Source: Fodinibius sp051746985 (lineage in GTDB: Bacteria; Bacteroidota; Rhodothermia; Balneolales; Balneolaceae). Taken from it: a stretch of DNA of 64,000 bases. Shown here one piece after another: positions 26,766 through 36,117 of the stretch (position 1 is the first letter of the stretch; each line of letters begins with the position of its first letter). Both the position numbers and the translations under genes were made by a program. The notes under the pieces are model-generated. The model was not told the DNA's origin. It made no database searches and saw nothing but the letters and a program-made list of their open reading frames with translations. The stretch covers positions 7,837-71,836 of the forward strand of contig JBNJFP010000014.1 of the NCBI GenBank assembly GCA_051746985.1, in the 5' to 3' direction.

Positions 26766-29540
26766 TCAGAAATTAAAAATATAGCGAAATTGCATTAGAT
26801 GATCGTTAGGATAGGTTACTGGTGATGCAAGAGCATTCTGAACATTAGAATATTTGAAATCCAGAAAGAATGAATGGTTTTCATCCAGATTGTACTGTGC
26901 CCCAGTATTTATGATATAGGAGTAATTTTTAGTTACCGTTCGCTGCTCATCCGGGCCAGGCTTATAATAGTCATCTAACGATTCTTGAGGCGTTCCATTA
27001 TCTTCGGTGGTAAGTGGTATGGACTCTGACCAATTTTTAGTATAAGCCAGTGATAAATCAAGATTTAATTTGTTATCCAAAAAGAACATATTGCCTCCAA
27101 TATTAACCCCCATGATTTGAACCTCATTCAATCCCCCGGATGTTTCTGTCGTATTCAGATTAAAACCGAACTTGGTCTGTAGCGGGCGGTTCGGAAATTG
27201 ATTCACGAACCGGAATGAATAACTATTGCTCTCAGAATCTCCAAAAGCAAAAACCTGATCGTTCGTATTAAGCAACGAATAATTGATACTGGCATCGTGT
27301 ATAATCCCCAAAAACGAAAACTCTTGACTGAGAGAAGCCGTTAGCTGATAGGTATTGGAAAGACGTGGATTAGCCGTACGCAGGGTATCTCCGTTTTCAA
27401 TCACAAAATTTTGGACGGCCGACTGTTCACTCACGCCGTCAAGATCTGCTAAAATAGGATTATTACGAGAAACATCGTTATCACGGTCACGCTTCATTAA
27501 ACCCATACTTATTCTGGGAAAATTTTGATTAATAGGGTACCAACTAACATTCCCGCGATAACTAATTGTAGCCGTTGTAGCATCTTTGGTATTCACCACG
27601 TTATCACGAAGATTTTCATAACCAAGGGTTACATAAATCTGATTATCGAACATCCTAAACCGATCAGTAACCGACAGTCCTGCGATATCTTTTCGGATGG
27701 CTGTATTTGCTAATGAATTATATCCAGGCCCAACCCAACGATACCGGAAACGCAAATCATTATTAAAATAACTGAGACCTAACTGCGATTGTGTTGCCAA
27801 AATATTTGTTGGAAAAAAAATTTCTGTCGAGATATCGGTTTCATCTTCAGCAAACCTAATTGGCAGAGTTTCCATATTTTCGTTGATAATTATAAGCCAC
27901 GAAAGCCGATCAAGCAGATCCTCAGTTTCTCCATTTAACGCAAATCCCATATCTTCAGCTTCTTGCTCTGTTAAAGTCCCATCCCCGATATCCTTATTAA
28001 GTAAACTTACGGCAGCATCAGCTTTCATCTGGATTCGATCATTATCTAAACGGGCCTCTAAATCAGATGCTGCCACAAAATTACCTTGTGGGGTCGGGTT
28101 ACCACTAACGCTGAGTTCGGTGGGATTTTTTTCCAGCTGCTGGCGGTGCTCCGAGTCCAATGAACTGGCCAGTTCAGGATTTACCTCCATAATATCCTTA
28201 AAATCATTGACAAGATTTATAGAGCTGGTATCGTCTTCAACTTTTAAAAAGTTGAAACCGATATTAAAGGTATCATCTTTTTTAAAACCAATGCGTCCGC
28301 CAGCAACAGAACGTTGAAAAACGCCCCGGTCGTCGGTATTTAAGGTATAGGTACCTATGGGATCTTGCTCTTCCTGGAAGTTCTGTTCTTCAACTGTAAT
28401 TTCATCATAAATAGTATCAATCCCTCGTCGTAATTTTCCATAAATAAAGCGTAAGTCCAACGATTCATCCCAAAAATGAAATCTTGCATTAGCCCCCTGA
28501 ATACGTTGTCCGGCGATAGTGAATGTATTTAGCATGGGATATACATGTCCCGCTTCAAATTCGAGCCAATTTCCGACATAAAGATTAAGGCGATACCTGT
28601 TTTGGGGTTGTAGCCTGGAATCTTCTTGGGTAGTTAGCAACCCGTAAGCTGAGTATGAAACATTTCCATTTTCTCCCGAAAGACGAACATTACCACTAAG
28701 AGCATCATTGGGATAGCCTCCTACCTGCTGACTGCGAGTCTGGAGTTCAACGTTACCCTGAGGCGCCCATCCCGATCGTTCTTTTTGACCTGTTAAAGCA
28801 TCAACGTATCTGCCCGGTGCCATCACTGTAAAATTCCAATCCGCGATAACCTGTGAACTGTCATCCTTTTCCAGCATAAACTCAGCTTTATGAGTTCCTG
28901 CTGATAAATCATCCGATGAATAAGTATAAAAATAATCACTGGCTGTCGCCTGATCGGTTACATCATCGCCATCTACATACATTTTAAATTTTGCCGAAGT
29001 ATCAATTTCAGCTGGATCGTAATAAAGCGTCAAAGCAACAACTACATCTTCTTGGGCGACTGAAGCACCGGGTTCAGGCGATAAGATGGTGTAATCTACG
29101 CCCGTTTTTTCTACCCTGCGCTCGCGTTCACTTTTTTGTTGATCTATTACTTCAACTTCAATGACATTTTTCCGGGGTTTGTTAGATGGATAGGTAATTG
29201 TGCTACCGTCATTGAGGTGGATTTCCAAATAATATTCGAAGCTTGAGGCCTGTTCGTTCTCAACCATCAGTTCCACCAGAAACTCTGAATTAACCAGTGA
29301 AGCTCTTTTTTGACTATACGCTATATCATCATCCGACCGGTAAAAAAGATAGGCTTCCTCAACATCATTGACATTGATACCCGAGGCAGAAAAATTCAGC
29401 TCAAAAGCTTCGTGGCGTTCTATAACCGTCGGTGCCTGGTGCTGAACTTGAAACGGTGACGATAATAGCGAACCGGCATTAGCATTGAAACAAAATATCA
29501 CAATGCTGATCCCCATAAACAGCATTATTCTAAATCGCAT
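26766..29540 (-). CDS. Large outer-membrane beta-barrel protein with N-terminal Ig-like domains
   Basis: 924 aa; signal peptide to about residue 22 (FCFNANAG). Residues about 25-240 look like two beta-sandwich domains (PTVIERHEAFELNFSASGIN; then ILSPEPGASVAQEDVVVALT, an Ig-like pattern often seen before surface barrels). From about 250 to the end the sequence alternates as a barrel of many strands (RYRLNLYVGNWLEFEAGHVY; ISYRGNVSWYPI) and ends with HLMQFRYIFNF, a canonical OMP C-terminus. No TonB box or plug is seen. I do not recognise a named family. It sits 35 bp after the FecR gene and 3 bp before the cyclase gene, which suggests it feeds or depends on that signalling. Confidence 0.75.
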   Translation of the reverse strand: MRFRIMLFMGISIVIFCFNANAGSLLSSPFQVQHQAPTVIERHEAFELNFSASGINVNDVEEAYLFYRSDDDIAYSQKRASLVNSEFLVELMVENEQASSFEYYLEIHLNDGSTITYPSNKPRKNVIEVEVIDQQKSERERRVEKTGVDYTILSPEPGASVAQEDVVVALTLYYDPAEIDTSAKFKMYVDGDDVTDQATASDYFYTYSSDDLSAGTHKAEFMLEKDDSSQVIADWNFTVMAPGRYVDALTGQKERSGWAPQGNVELQTRSQQVGGYPNDALSGNVRLSGENGNVSYSAYGLLTTQEDSRLQPQNRYRLNLYVGNWLEFEAGHVYPMLNTFTIAGQRIQGANARFHFWDESLDLRFIYGKLRRGIDTIYDEITVEEQNFQEEQDPIGTYTLNTDDRGVFQRSVAGGRIGFKKDDTFNIGFNFLKVEDDTSSINLVNDFKDIMEVNPELASSLDSEHRQQLEKNPTELSVSGNPTPQGNFVAASDLEARLDNDRIQMKADAAVSLLNKDIGDGTLTEQEAEDMGFALNGETEDLLDRLSWLIIINENMETLPIRFAEDETDISTEIFFPTNILATQSQLGLSYFNNDLRFRYRWVGPGYNSLANTAIRKDIAGLSVTDRFRMFDNQIYVTLGYENLRDNVVNTKDATTATISYRGNVSWYPINQNFPRISMGLMKRDRDNDVSRNNPILADLDGVSEQSAVQNFVIENGDTLRTANPRLSNTYQLTASLSQEFSFLGIIHDASINYSLLNTNDQVFAFGDSESNSYSFRFVNQFPNRPLQTKFGFNLNTTETSGGLNEVQIMGVNIGGNMFFLDNKLNLDLSLAYTKNWSESIPLTTEDNGTPQESLDDYYKPGPDEQRTVTKNYSYIINTGAQYNLDENHSFFLDFKYSNVQNALASPVTYPNDHLMQFRYIFNF

Positions 29541-29575
29541 TTGTACTCCTTTCCCTTTTTTAGACCAACTATATT

Positions 29576-30286
29576 TTAATTTTCGTTTTCGAAAACTTTT
29601 ACTTCGATTACCCGCTCTTCCCCATCATCATCGGTAAAACGAACTTCATAAATAGTTGGCTCAAGCTTTTCTTCCATTCCAGAATATTCGTTCTTGTTTT
29701 GCTCTAACTCTTCGTCGGTCAGTTCTCCGGAGCTGATACTTCCATCTTCCTCAACTTGGCCAAACGTTTTTTCGATAAGTGTGGTGCTTTCTCCCGTTCT
29801 ATTTGATGTAATCTCTACTTCCCCATCTTCAACCCAAAAATAATCTTCATACGCAGCACCAAAGGTAGTTCCCTTTACCGACGCTACTGATGAACTTGTG
29901 GCAACTTCAAAATCCTGGGCACCTCGTTCTGATACATTTAACAATATTTCTCCCAATTCTAACCCAATTCGAGTGCTGCTATTTTCCTTATCTTCTATAT
30001 CGCCCCGAACAATAAGTCGCGAATCCGGCTTTATCTTCGCCATGCTTTTATCCATAAACTGTACCAAGGCAAAACCATCTCCAGCTGTTCGCAAGGTATC
30101 TCCGTCAAATAATGGTCGCCCCCGTTCCTCTATATTATTAAATTCCCCATCTTCTTCGAGTCCAATGGTAGGTTTGAACTTTTGGACAAATGCCAATGGT
30201 CGATCTGTATAATCATGCCAATGTGCTCCAAGGCCAGCGAACCCGATCAACAATAGTGGCACAATATATTTAGCAATATATCTCAT
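29576..30286 (-). CDS. FecR-domain protein
   Basis: 236 aa; an N-terminal hydrophobic segment (YIVPLLLIGFAGLGA) acts as signal or anchor. The FecR domain spans about 55-155: GDTLRTAGDGFALVQFMDKS, a GELGEIL-like strand (LELGEILLNVSE) and ATSSSVASVKGTTFGA. The C-terminus (about 175-236) is acidic and charged. Classic FecR proteins are inner-membrane anti-sigma regulators beside an ECF sigma and a TonB receptor; here there is neither, and no N-terminal cytosolic anti-sigma part, so this is the stand-alone secreted or anchored form. It lies 8 bp after the secreted-protein gene and 35 bp before the large OMP in the CHASE2 operon. Confidence 0.85.
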   Translation of the reverse strand: MRYIAKYIVPLLLIGFAGLGAHWHDYTDRPLAFVQKFKPTIGLEEDGEFNNIEERGRPLFDGDTLRTAGDGFALVQFMDKSMAKIKPDSRLIVRGDIEDKENSSTRIGLELGEILLNVSERGAQDFEVATSSSVASVKGTTFGAAYEDYFWVEDGEVEITSNRTGESTTLIEKTFGQVEEDGSISSGELTDEELEQNKNEYSGMEEKLEPTIYEVRFTDDDGEERVIEVKVFENEN

Positions 30287-30294
30287 GACTGTTG

Positions 30295-31470
30295 CTAATT
30301 TTCAATTACTATTGATATATTTCCCTGTTCATTTTTTCGAGCAAGCTCCATAATCTTTTGCACAGCCTCAGCACTCTGCAGATTCTGGCCATCTACTTCA
30401 ATGGACTCTAAAGAAAACCCATCTTGCTGTAACTCTTCAAAGCGCTCACCTAACACATTTTTCAACGCACGAACCGTTTCGTCGGAAACTTCGGCTGTAT
30501 TAGAGCCTTGTAAATCTGCCAATGTAAAATTCCAAATCTCCGATTCTCTTTCCTCTAATCCTGAATTCGTCTCAACTTGTCTGACTATTTGCCAATAATA
30601 CTCAGTATCGGGGTCGAGTTCCTGAACACCAGAGTTGGGGTACTGATACCCTGATCCATCAACAATAATATCCAACATTTCATAATCCAAAAGCGAACCA
30701 GCGGTAGAAGATCCTGCCGATTGAATGGGATCGGTGCTCATAGCTCCTTCCATTAATGATTGCGGACTTTCATCAGATTTTGATTCCACAACAAGCAATC
30801 GGTATTGCACCCCAGTTTCACCCTGCCATTGAAAGTTTGGATACTGATTAGATACAATAGATTCCGACCCCAGCTCATCCCCCGGCGAAAGCAAGTAAAA
30901 ATCCCGTGTATCTTCTACAATATTAGCCCCAACTTCTTCGGTTTGAGAAGCAAGCATTTCTCCATTTACAGTCCCTTGATAAACTTGAACCGTCACACGA
31001 TAGGTATCAGATGGTAAAGAGGTAGAGCCCTGTAGCTCGTTATAAAATTCCTTTCCATGCTCAGTAAAATTGCGATCGAAATACATATTTTCATCAACCC
31101 CCGGCAACCCATTGCGAGAATTATTATTATCGGCATATACTTGTTGTCCCGGGTCAAGGGTAAATGGATTTTCAGATGATTGTTCTACCTCGACAATTCT
31201 GCCAATTTCATCTGATTCAACTACAACACGCAGATAAAGATCATTTAACGATTTTGTACTACTCTGGTTTTGCAGAAATAGCTGAAATAGTTTGGGACCC
31301 TTCAGATCATTTGCTATTAACGACTGAATATTAATAGCCTGTGAGTTTTTTAGCGTTTCCTCAATCTCGAATTCCATTGTAACTTGTGCCGATACAGATC
31401 GAACACCAGTTGTTGTTAGCAACAGAAAACATCCCCAGCAAAAAAAATAAAGATAACGTAACCACATCAT
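30295..31470 (-). CDS. Secreted protein of unknown function, first gene of the FecR/CHASE2 operon
   Basis: 391 aa; signal peptide with cleavage near VSAQ (28). Residues about 30-180 form a beta-rich domain (LFLQNQSSTKSLNDLYLRVV; YRVTVQVYQGTVNGE). About 195-320 resembles a fibronectin-III-like unit of the kind that holds PNFQWQGETGVQYRLLV and DPDTEYYWQIVR. The end (about 330-391) is helical and charged (RALKNVLGERFEELQQDGF). No enzyme motif is visible. I cannot name the family. It is probably periplasmic or surface-associated and would be a candidate ligand binder or partner of the downstream OMP. Confidence 0.7.
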   Translation of the reverse strand: MMWLRYLYFFCWGCFLLLTTTGVRSVSAQVTMEFEIEETLKNSQAINIQSLIANDLKGPKLFQLFLQNQSSTKSLNDLYLRVVVESDEIGRIVEVEQSSENPFTLDPGQQVYADNNNSRNGLPGVDENMYFDRNFTEHGKEFYNELQGSTSLPSDTYRVTVQVYQGTVNGEMLASQTEEVGANIVEDTRDFYLLSPGDELGSESIVSNQYPNFQWQGETGVQYRLLVVESKSDESPQSLMEGAMSTDPIQSAGSSTAGSLLDYEMLDIIVDGSGYQYPNSGVQELDPDTEYYWQIVRQVETNSGLEERESEIWNFTLADLQGSNTAEVSDETVRALKNVLGERFEELQQDGFSLESIEVDGQNLQSAEAVQKIMELARKNEQGNISIVIEN

Positions 31471-31623
31471 TAACCTCCCGAAATTATGCCAACCATCTCA
31501 TTCTTTTTTCTCTTGATATTTAAAAAGCAAGAAAATGGCTCGGAACTTTTAGCGTTGTTCCAAGTATTAAGCAGTGATAATCAAGAAATGTGGATATAAG
31601 CAGAAATGCAAAAACTTAAAAAG
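31471..31623. other. Leader region of the FecR/CHASE2 operon
   Basis: 153 bp between tRNA-Ala and the operon. It should hold the operon promoter. A weak hairpin GGAAC..GTTCC lies at about 31536-31555. Clear -7/-33 boxes are not evident by eye. Confidence 0.3.
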
Positions 31624-31697
<74 letters not shown>

Positions 31698-31839
31698 AAT
31701 TCGAGGTCGATAAATATAAAGAACTTTTTGGGGAAATTACACCATTTATCTAATTAACTTTATTTTGTTTTTGACTATATTAGATAACATATTGTAGTTA
31801 ATAGTTTTAACACATATTTAAAAGTTTTCTGCAAAACAC

Positions 31840-31847
31840 TATCTTTC
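31840..31847 (+). promoter_or_regulatory. Candidate -7 box for the OmpA-family lipoprotein gene
   Basis: TATCTTTC, one mismatch from TAnnTTTG, lies 42 bp before the ATG at 31889. The same TATCTTT core precedes yajC. The -33 element is not clear. Confidence 0.3.
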
Positions 31848-31888
31848 AACTTATCACATATCAACTTTTAACCTACACTCGTAATACG

Positions 31889-32839
31889 ATGATTAATAAA
31901 CAATTAATACTACTTTTATCTTCCGTGCTTCTCGGGATGACATTGCTCTCTGGCTGTGCCGGATCTGAAGAATTAAGAGAACCTTCTGAACGCGATATGG
32001 AATACCTTGAATCATTGGATGAAGAGACGCTACGCTCTCTTGATACTGATGATGACGGTCTTAACGATTGGGAAGAAATGAACGAATATGATACCGATCC
32101 GTTAAGTGCAGACAGTGACGACGACGGTCTTACTGATGCCGAAGAAGTCAACGAATATGACACCGATCCTAACGAAGCCGATACCGACGGTGATGGCCTC
32201 GAAGATGGTGAAGAGGTAAATTCTTACGAAACTGATCCGCTGGAAGAAGATACTGACGGCGACGGATTAACCGATGGTGAAGAGATCAATGAATATAACA
32301 CTGATCCATTGAGTGCAGACAGTGACGACGATGGTCTTACTGATGCTGAAGAAGTTAATGACTACGGTACCGATCCAAACAACGCTGACTCTGACGGTGA
32401 TGGATTTACCGACGGACAAGAAATTGATATGGATACTGATCCAACCGATGGTGACGATCCTGTCTATATTAAAGAAGGTGATTTGGGAACCATTAACTTT
32501 GAATTTGATAAATCTGATATTGATGAAGAGGCAGAAGAAATCCTAAAGGAAAACATTGAGAAATTAATGGATTCTCCTGATTTCAAAATCCGTATTGATG
32601 CCTTTACTGATCACGTAGGTGGCGATCAATATAACTTGCGTCTCAGTACTCGTCGTGCCGAAGCAGTGAAAGATTTCTATCTCGATAACGATCTTGATGA
32701 AGATCGAATTGAAGAAACCCGTGGTTTAGGAAAAGCTCCCGAGCCATGCATGGATGATACTGAAGAGCGAGGCTGCCGTGAAAACAGACGTGCAGAAACA
32801 CACCCGCTCAATCCATTCGATTATGAGCCAAGCAACTAA
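31889..32839 (+). CDS. OmpA-family lipoprotein with thrombospondin type 3 repeats
   Basis: 316 aa. Lipoprotein signal ends LLSGC (Cys23). Six units of 23 aa (residues 52-189) with the calcium-binding pattern D-x-D-x-DG-x-x-D (for example DSDDDGLTDAEEVN) form a thrombospondin-3 rod, very acidic. The C-terminal OmpA domain (about 200-316) has FEFDKSDID, the murein-binding DAFTDHVGGDQYN and LSTRRAEAV and a final RENRRAE. It should be an outer membrane lipoprotein that reaches to and grips peptidoglycan, with a calcium-stiffened spacer. It is monocistronic with a strong terminator. Confidence 0.93.
   Translation: MINKQLILLLSSVLLGMTLLSGCAGSEELREPSERDMEYLESLDEETLRSLDTDDDGLNDWEEMNEYDTDPLSADSDDDGLTDAEEVNEYDTDPNEADTDGDGLEDGEEVNSYETDPLEEDTDGDGLTDGEEINEYNTDPLSADSDDDGLTDAEEVNDYGTDPNNADSDGDGFTDGQEIDMDTDPTDGDDPVYIKEGDLGTINFEFDKSDIDEEAEEILKENIEKLMDSPDFKIRIDAFTDHVGGDQYNLRLSTRRAEAVKDFYLDNDLDEDRIEETRGLGKAPEPCMDDTEERGCRENRRAETHPLNPFDYEPSN
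32042..32455 (+). repeat. Six tandem 69-nt repeats in the OmpA/TSP3 gene
   Basis: Each 69-nt unit encodes one 23-aa calcium-binding repeat. Units pair up at a higher order of 207 nt: the unit from 32111 and that from 32318 are nearly identical at DNA level (GACAGTGACGACGA is shared), as if a three-unit block had duplicated. Confidence 0.8.
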
Positions 32840-32864
32840 GGCTTTTAACTAAGTTCTTAAGCTC

Positions 32865-32898
32865 AAAAGGCGACCTCATTTCGAGGTCGCCTTTTTTA
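32865..32898 (+). terminator. Strong terminator after the OmpA-family gene
   Basis: AAAAGGCGACCTC (32865-32877) pairs with GAGGTCGCCTTTT (32883-32895) over 13 bp with a 5-nt loop and a T-run. With an A-run at its left it could act in both directions. Confidence 0.9.
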
Positions 32899-32992
32899 TT
32901 TTAAGACTCTTTTTGAATCGCCCCCTCCGTTTAAATCCCGTGTTGTTTTATCCTGCCTCCCTTTGTATTGAAAAGCATATCATCCACTTATT

Positions 32993-33865
32993 TTATATAT
33001 CATAAGGCTCCTTTATTTTTCGTAGGAGCAGTCCTGAACAAGCAATCGCAACCACTCCAAACGAGGGAATAATTAGGATGGCTGGCATAGTCGGTTGTCC
33101 TATCAATCCCATTCCTATTATTTTTGCTGCCAATGCTAACATCAGAATTGATAAAAAAATTATATAAACAGGTGCCAATAGATAGCCCATCGGTTTTTGC
33201 CTAATAAATAACCAGCCTGAGAGATAAGCTAAAGGTAGCAATAACGCCAAATCTAATCCCTGGACAGTAAGCGTGGTATAATGGTTAACCTGTTGTGGAA
33301 TAACGGACCCATCAAACAGTGGGGGTATCACAACGCTGAGCCACATCAAGCCAATGGCTATGCTATTAAAGATGAGAAATCCACCGATAAAAGTCCTCGG
33401 AATAGAATCAGGAAAACAAACTGGCAAGCTTTTCAGATGAAACGAAAAAAGCGTTAGTACAAAAGCAAAAAATGAGGCTCCGAGCAATATCACATACACT
33501 ATAAAAAGCGCATTATACATCGCCATCACCAAGTAAAACAGATAAGTAACCAAGAAATATCCCAATACACCGGACAACAAAAATCGTCCTTTTAGTGAAT
33601 CTTTTCGGGCCCAAATAAGAGCTATAATTAATAGTGGAATTGCAACAAAAAGAGTCACATAATCCTGGGCAATACCTTGTGGAGCCACCTCGTACGACAT
33701 GTGCTGGTAGATCCCTTTCCCATAAATGGTAACAGAATCACCGCGGACTGTTTCAATCTCATAAGAGCCGGGACCATCCACTGAAAAAATTCCTGCGGAT
33801 GCTGCGATGCTTGCCAACAATATAATAGTAAGTGATAAAACCGTAACGGTTCTCTTGTGCTCCAC
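32993..33865 (-). CDS. Multi-pass membrane protein of unknown function
   Basis: 290 aa with an N-terminal hydrophobic segment (about 9-27), a short extracytoplasmic part (SYEIETVRGDSVTIYGKGIY) and about seven further TM helices from residue 67 to 280. No known motif is recognised. The single gene is flanked by terminators (32865-32898 and 33919-33957) and so is probably its own transcription unit. It follows the TonB receptor in the same direction. Confidence 0.6.
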   Translation of the reverse strand: MEHKRTVTVLSLTIILLASIAASAGIFSVDGPGSYEIETVRGDSVTIYGKGIYQHMSYEVAPQGIAQDYVTLFVAIPLLIIALIWARKDSLKGRFLLSGVLGYFLVTYLFYLVMAMYNALFIVYVILLGASFFAFVLTLFSFHLKSLPVCFPDSIPRTFIGGFLIFNSIAIGLMWLSVVIPPLFDGSVIPQQVNHYTTLTVQGLDLALLLPLAYLSGWLFIRQKPMGYLLAPVYIIFLSILMLALAAKIIGMGLIGQPTMPAILIIPSFGVVAIACSGLLLRKIKEPYDI

Positions 33866-33918
33866 GATAGATCGGGTTTTATTTTATAATAGCCTATTCC
33901 CCAATCCAATATATTAAA

Positions 33919-33957
33919 AAACAAAAATCCCCACAGTTTTTTGCTGTGAGGATTTAA
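33919..33957 (-). terminator. Terminator after the TonB-dependent receptor
   Basis: Arms AAATCCCCACAG and CTGTGAGGATTT pair around a 7-nt T-rich loop with one mismatched position. Read leftward it ends in ATTTTTGTTTTTT. It lies about 28 bp past the receptor stop. Confidence 0.75.
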
Positions 33958-33984
33958 AATTTAGCCATGTATTAAGTACCTGTG

Positions 33985-35958
33985 CTACAAGTTCCAGCTC
34001 ACCGTCCCCAGCGCCCAGCGTCCCGGCATCTGTGCACCCAAAATATCTTCATTATCCTGATCGAACACATTATCAACCTGTATTCCCAACGATAGATTAT
34101 GCGAAATATCATAGCTAATTTTCATATTCCACAGACTGTACACCGACGACCTAAAAGCATTAATAGCTTCATTATCGGACGACTGACTTTTTTTCCAGAC
34201 AGCACTTACCGATACGTCAAAAGGTCCACGATCTACATTTAAAATACCATTCACCAAATGTTTGGCATAGTTCGATACATATTTGGATGCGACATTTTCT
34301 GCTCCAAAAAAGTCCGTAAAGGAATATCCCAACGTGCTATTAACCAGCCAATTATTTCCAATGTCATGAGTCAAAGAAAGCTCGGTTTCTATCCCCGCCG
34401 TTGTAATTGTATTAAGATTTTGAGCATACAGGTAACTTGCTCCTGTCTGCAGGTTATCATCGTTGCGAATTTCATTAGCATTTATCATTGTATAATCAAT
34501 CAAATCTGCAGATTCGCGAACAAAACCCGTTGCAGAAAACCGCACATTCTCCCAAGGAAAAAAATCTGCGCCCGTTTCTCCCGACCATGCACGTTCAGCC
34601 TGCAACCAGGGATTTCCGAGATTACGACCTTCAGCCAAAGGTCCGGAGAGGTTGGTAGAGATAAAGCGCTCGGTAAAACTGGCCGACCGCACACTACGTC
34701 CGGCCGAGGCCCGCAAAATCCAATCTTCCTGTTGATACGAAAAGCTAATCTGAGGCATCAGTTCCGTTCCGTAATTTTCATCGTGATCTAACCGCAGACT
34801 ACCTGAAAAGGTCATGGGATTTGTCGGCTGCCATTGCATCATCGTAAAACCGGCATAGTGCCAGTTACTGTGATCACCACGATCGGTACTTCGAATCAAG
34901 CGATTGTCGAACTGCGCGCCATAGGTAATATCCCATGCATCCGATAAATTTCGGTATTGATACAGCTGTGCGGTTCCTAACGTGGTGGTATGTTCATTGG
35001 CCGGCGTTTCGGGATTAAAAATATACTCATCCTCTGTGCGCTTAAATGATCCTTTAAATGTAGTTACGCTATTCTCCGAGGTGCGCTGCAATTGCATCTG
35101 GTTCCACCACGCCGATACGGTTTCGGTAGCATCATCAGCGGGACTGGCCGTATAATAATATCGAGCATTAAAATCACGATAATCATACCCGCTGCGCAGT
35201 GCCAGATCCCAATTATTATTTAGTTTTACGCCGCCCGAAACAGATCCATTAGCAACATTAAAGCGATTTCTATAATCATCAGTTAATTCCTGCCCAGGAC
35301 TCTGATGCCACATTCCGCCCCCGCTAATTCGGTAATTTTCGTCACTGTGATAAAGGCCGCCGCGTCCCATCTTCAGCTCATTTTGACCATAGCCCCCTTT
35401 TAGACGGGCATTAGTCTTCTTTTCATTCGGCTGACTTCCAAACGTATGCGTTATAATATTAATGGCACCGCCAACGGCATCAGCACCATATTGGGCTGCC
35501 GCCGGGCCGTGGAGCACTTCAATGCGTTCAATTTCGGATGGCGCTACAGGTATATTGGAATTCAGATGTGCCGTTAGCGGTTCATTTATCCGCATCCCAT
35601 CCACCAAAACAAGCACCTGCGAAAATGTACTCCCGCGCAGGCTGAAATCTGATTGCGTACCAAACGCACCGCGTGATTGCACTTCTACCCCAGAAATATA
35701 GCGGAACAGTTCGTCGGGCGTATGGGCCGGCATATCTTCAATCATTCTTTCCGATATCGTCGTAATATTTCGTCCCGATCCCGCCGCCGTCTGTGGCACA
35801 CGGCTTGATGAGATCACAACCTCTTTGGATACCACTAACGTATCCATGGTCTCGGACTCCTGAGCTTGGCTGGGATGGGTAACTCCCAAACTTAAAAATA
35901 GACCGATTAGTGTGAATATAAATATCGCAGATATAGAATTCCTTTTAAATACATCCAT
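33985..35958 (-). CDS. TonB-dependent outer membrane receptor (BtuB/CirA-like)
   Basis: About 657 aa from the ATG at 35958, which gives a normal signal peptide (cleavage near SQAQES); the upstream start at 36033 would add 25 unlikely residues. A TonB-box-like MDTLVVSKEVVISS follows, then a plug with DFSLRGSTFSQVLVLVDGM and VLHGPAAAQYGADAVGGAIN, and a 22-stranded barrel. It ends RWALGTVSWNL, slightly unusual in closing on Leu. The substrate is not certain; the size and plug resemble vitamin B12 or siderophore receptors. No transporter is next to it; downstream is a membrane protein beyond a terminator. Confidence 0.87.
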   Translation of the reverse strand: MDVFKRNSISAIFIFTLIGLFLSLGVTHPSQAQESETMDTLVVSKEVVISSSRVPQTAAGSGRNITTISERMIEDMPAHTPDELFRYISGVEVQSRGAFGTQSDFSLRGSTFSQVLVLVDGMRINEPLTAHLNSNIPVAPSEIERIEVLHGPAAAQYGADAVGGAINIITHTFGSQPNEKKTNARLKGGYGQNELKMGRGGLYHSDENYRISGGGMWHQSPGQELTDDYRNRFNVANGSVSGGVKLNNNWDLALRSGYDYRDFNARYYYTASPADDATETVSAWWNQMQLQRTSENSVTTFKGSFKRTEDEYIFNPETPANEHTTTLGTAQLYQYRNLSDAWDITYGAQFDNRLIRSTDRGDHSNWHYAGFTMMQWQPTNPMTFSGSLRLDHDENYGTELMPQISFSYQQEDWILRASAGRSVRSASFTERFISTNLSGPLAEGRNLGNPWLQAERAWSGETGADFFPWENVRFSATGFVRESADLIDYTMINANEIRNDDNLQTGASYLYAQNLNTITTAGIETELSLTHDIGNNWLVNSTLGYSFTDFFGAENVASKYVSNYAKHLVNGILNVDRGPFDVSVSAVWKKSQSSDNEAINAFRSSVYSLWNMKISYDISHNLSLGIQVDNVFDQDNEDILGAQMPGRWALGTVSWNL

Positions 35959-36056
35959 TTTGTAGAGAGTTTTAATCAATCCTTTTTTTGAAGATGCTGA
36001 AGATATCGGTGCAAATGCTTCATTAAAAGACAAAATTTCATCTTTTTACCCCAAAC

Positions 36057-36092
36057 AAAAACCCCGATGAGAGCATCCCACCGGGGTTTGAT
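36057..36092 (-). terminator. Terminator after the S9 peptidase
   Basis: AAACCCCG (36059-36066) pairs with CGGGGTTT (36082-36089), with an inner ATG/CAT pairing. Read leftward it is followed by TTTTGTTTGGGG. It lies 26 bp past the peptidase stop. Confidence 0.8.
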
Positions 36093-36117
36093 AACAGAAA
36101 TGTCTATTCCCAAACAA

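Noticed and set aside
29576..30286. FecR with a TonB receptor as an iron-sensing cell-surface signalling set
   Set aside because: No ECF sigma factor and no plug-domain receptor are in this operon; the neighbouring barrel lacks a TonB box.
31873..32163. Serine-rich 96-aa open frame on the minus strand
   Set aside because: It is the reverse of the Asp-rich calcium repeats (GAT/GAC read as ATC/GTC and shifted to serine codons), not a gene.
32042..32455. Possible CRISPR array because of even repeats
   Set aside because: The 69-nt repeats are in frame, code for 23-aa calcium units and have no unique spacers.
34258..34791. 177-aa open frame on the plus strand inside the TonB receptor gene
   Set aside because: Antisense shadow of the receptor.
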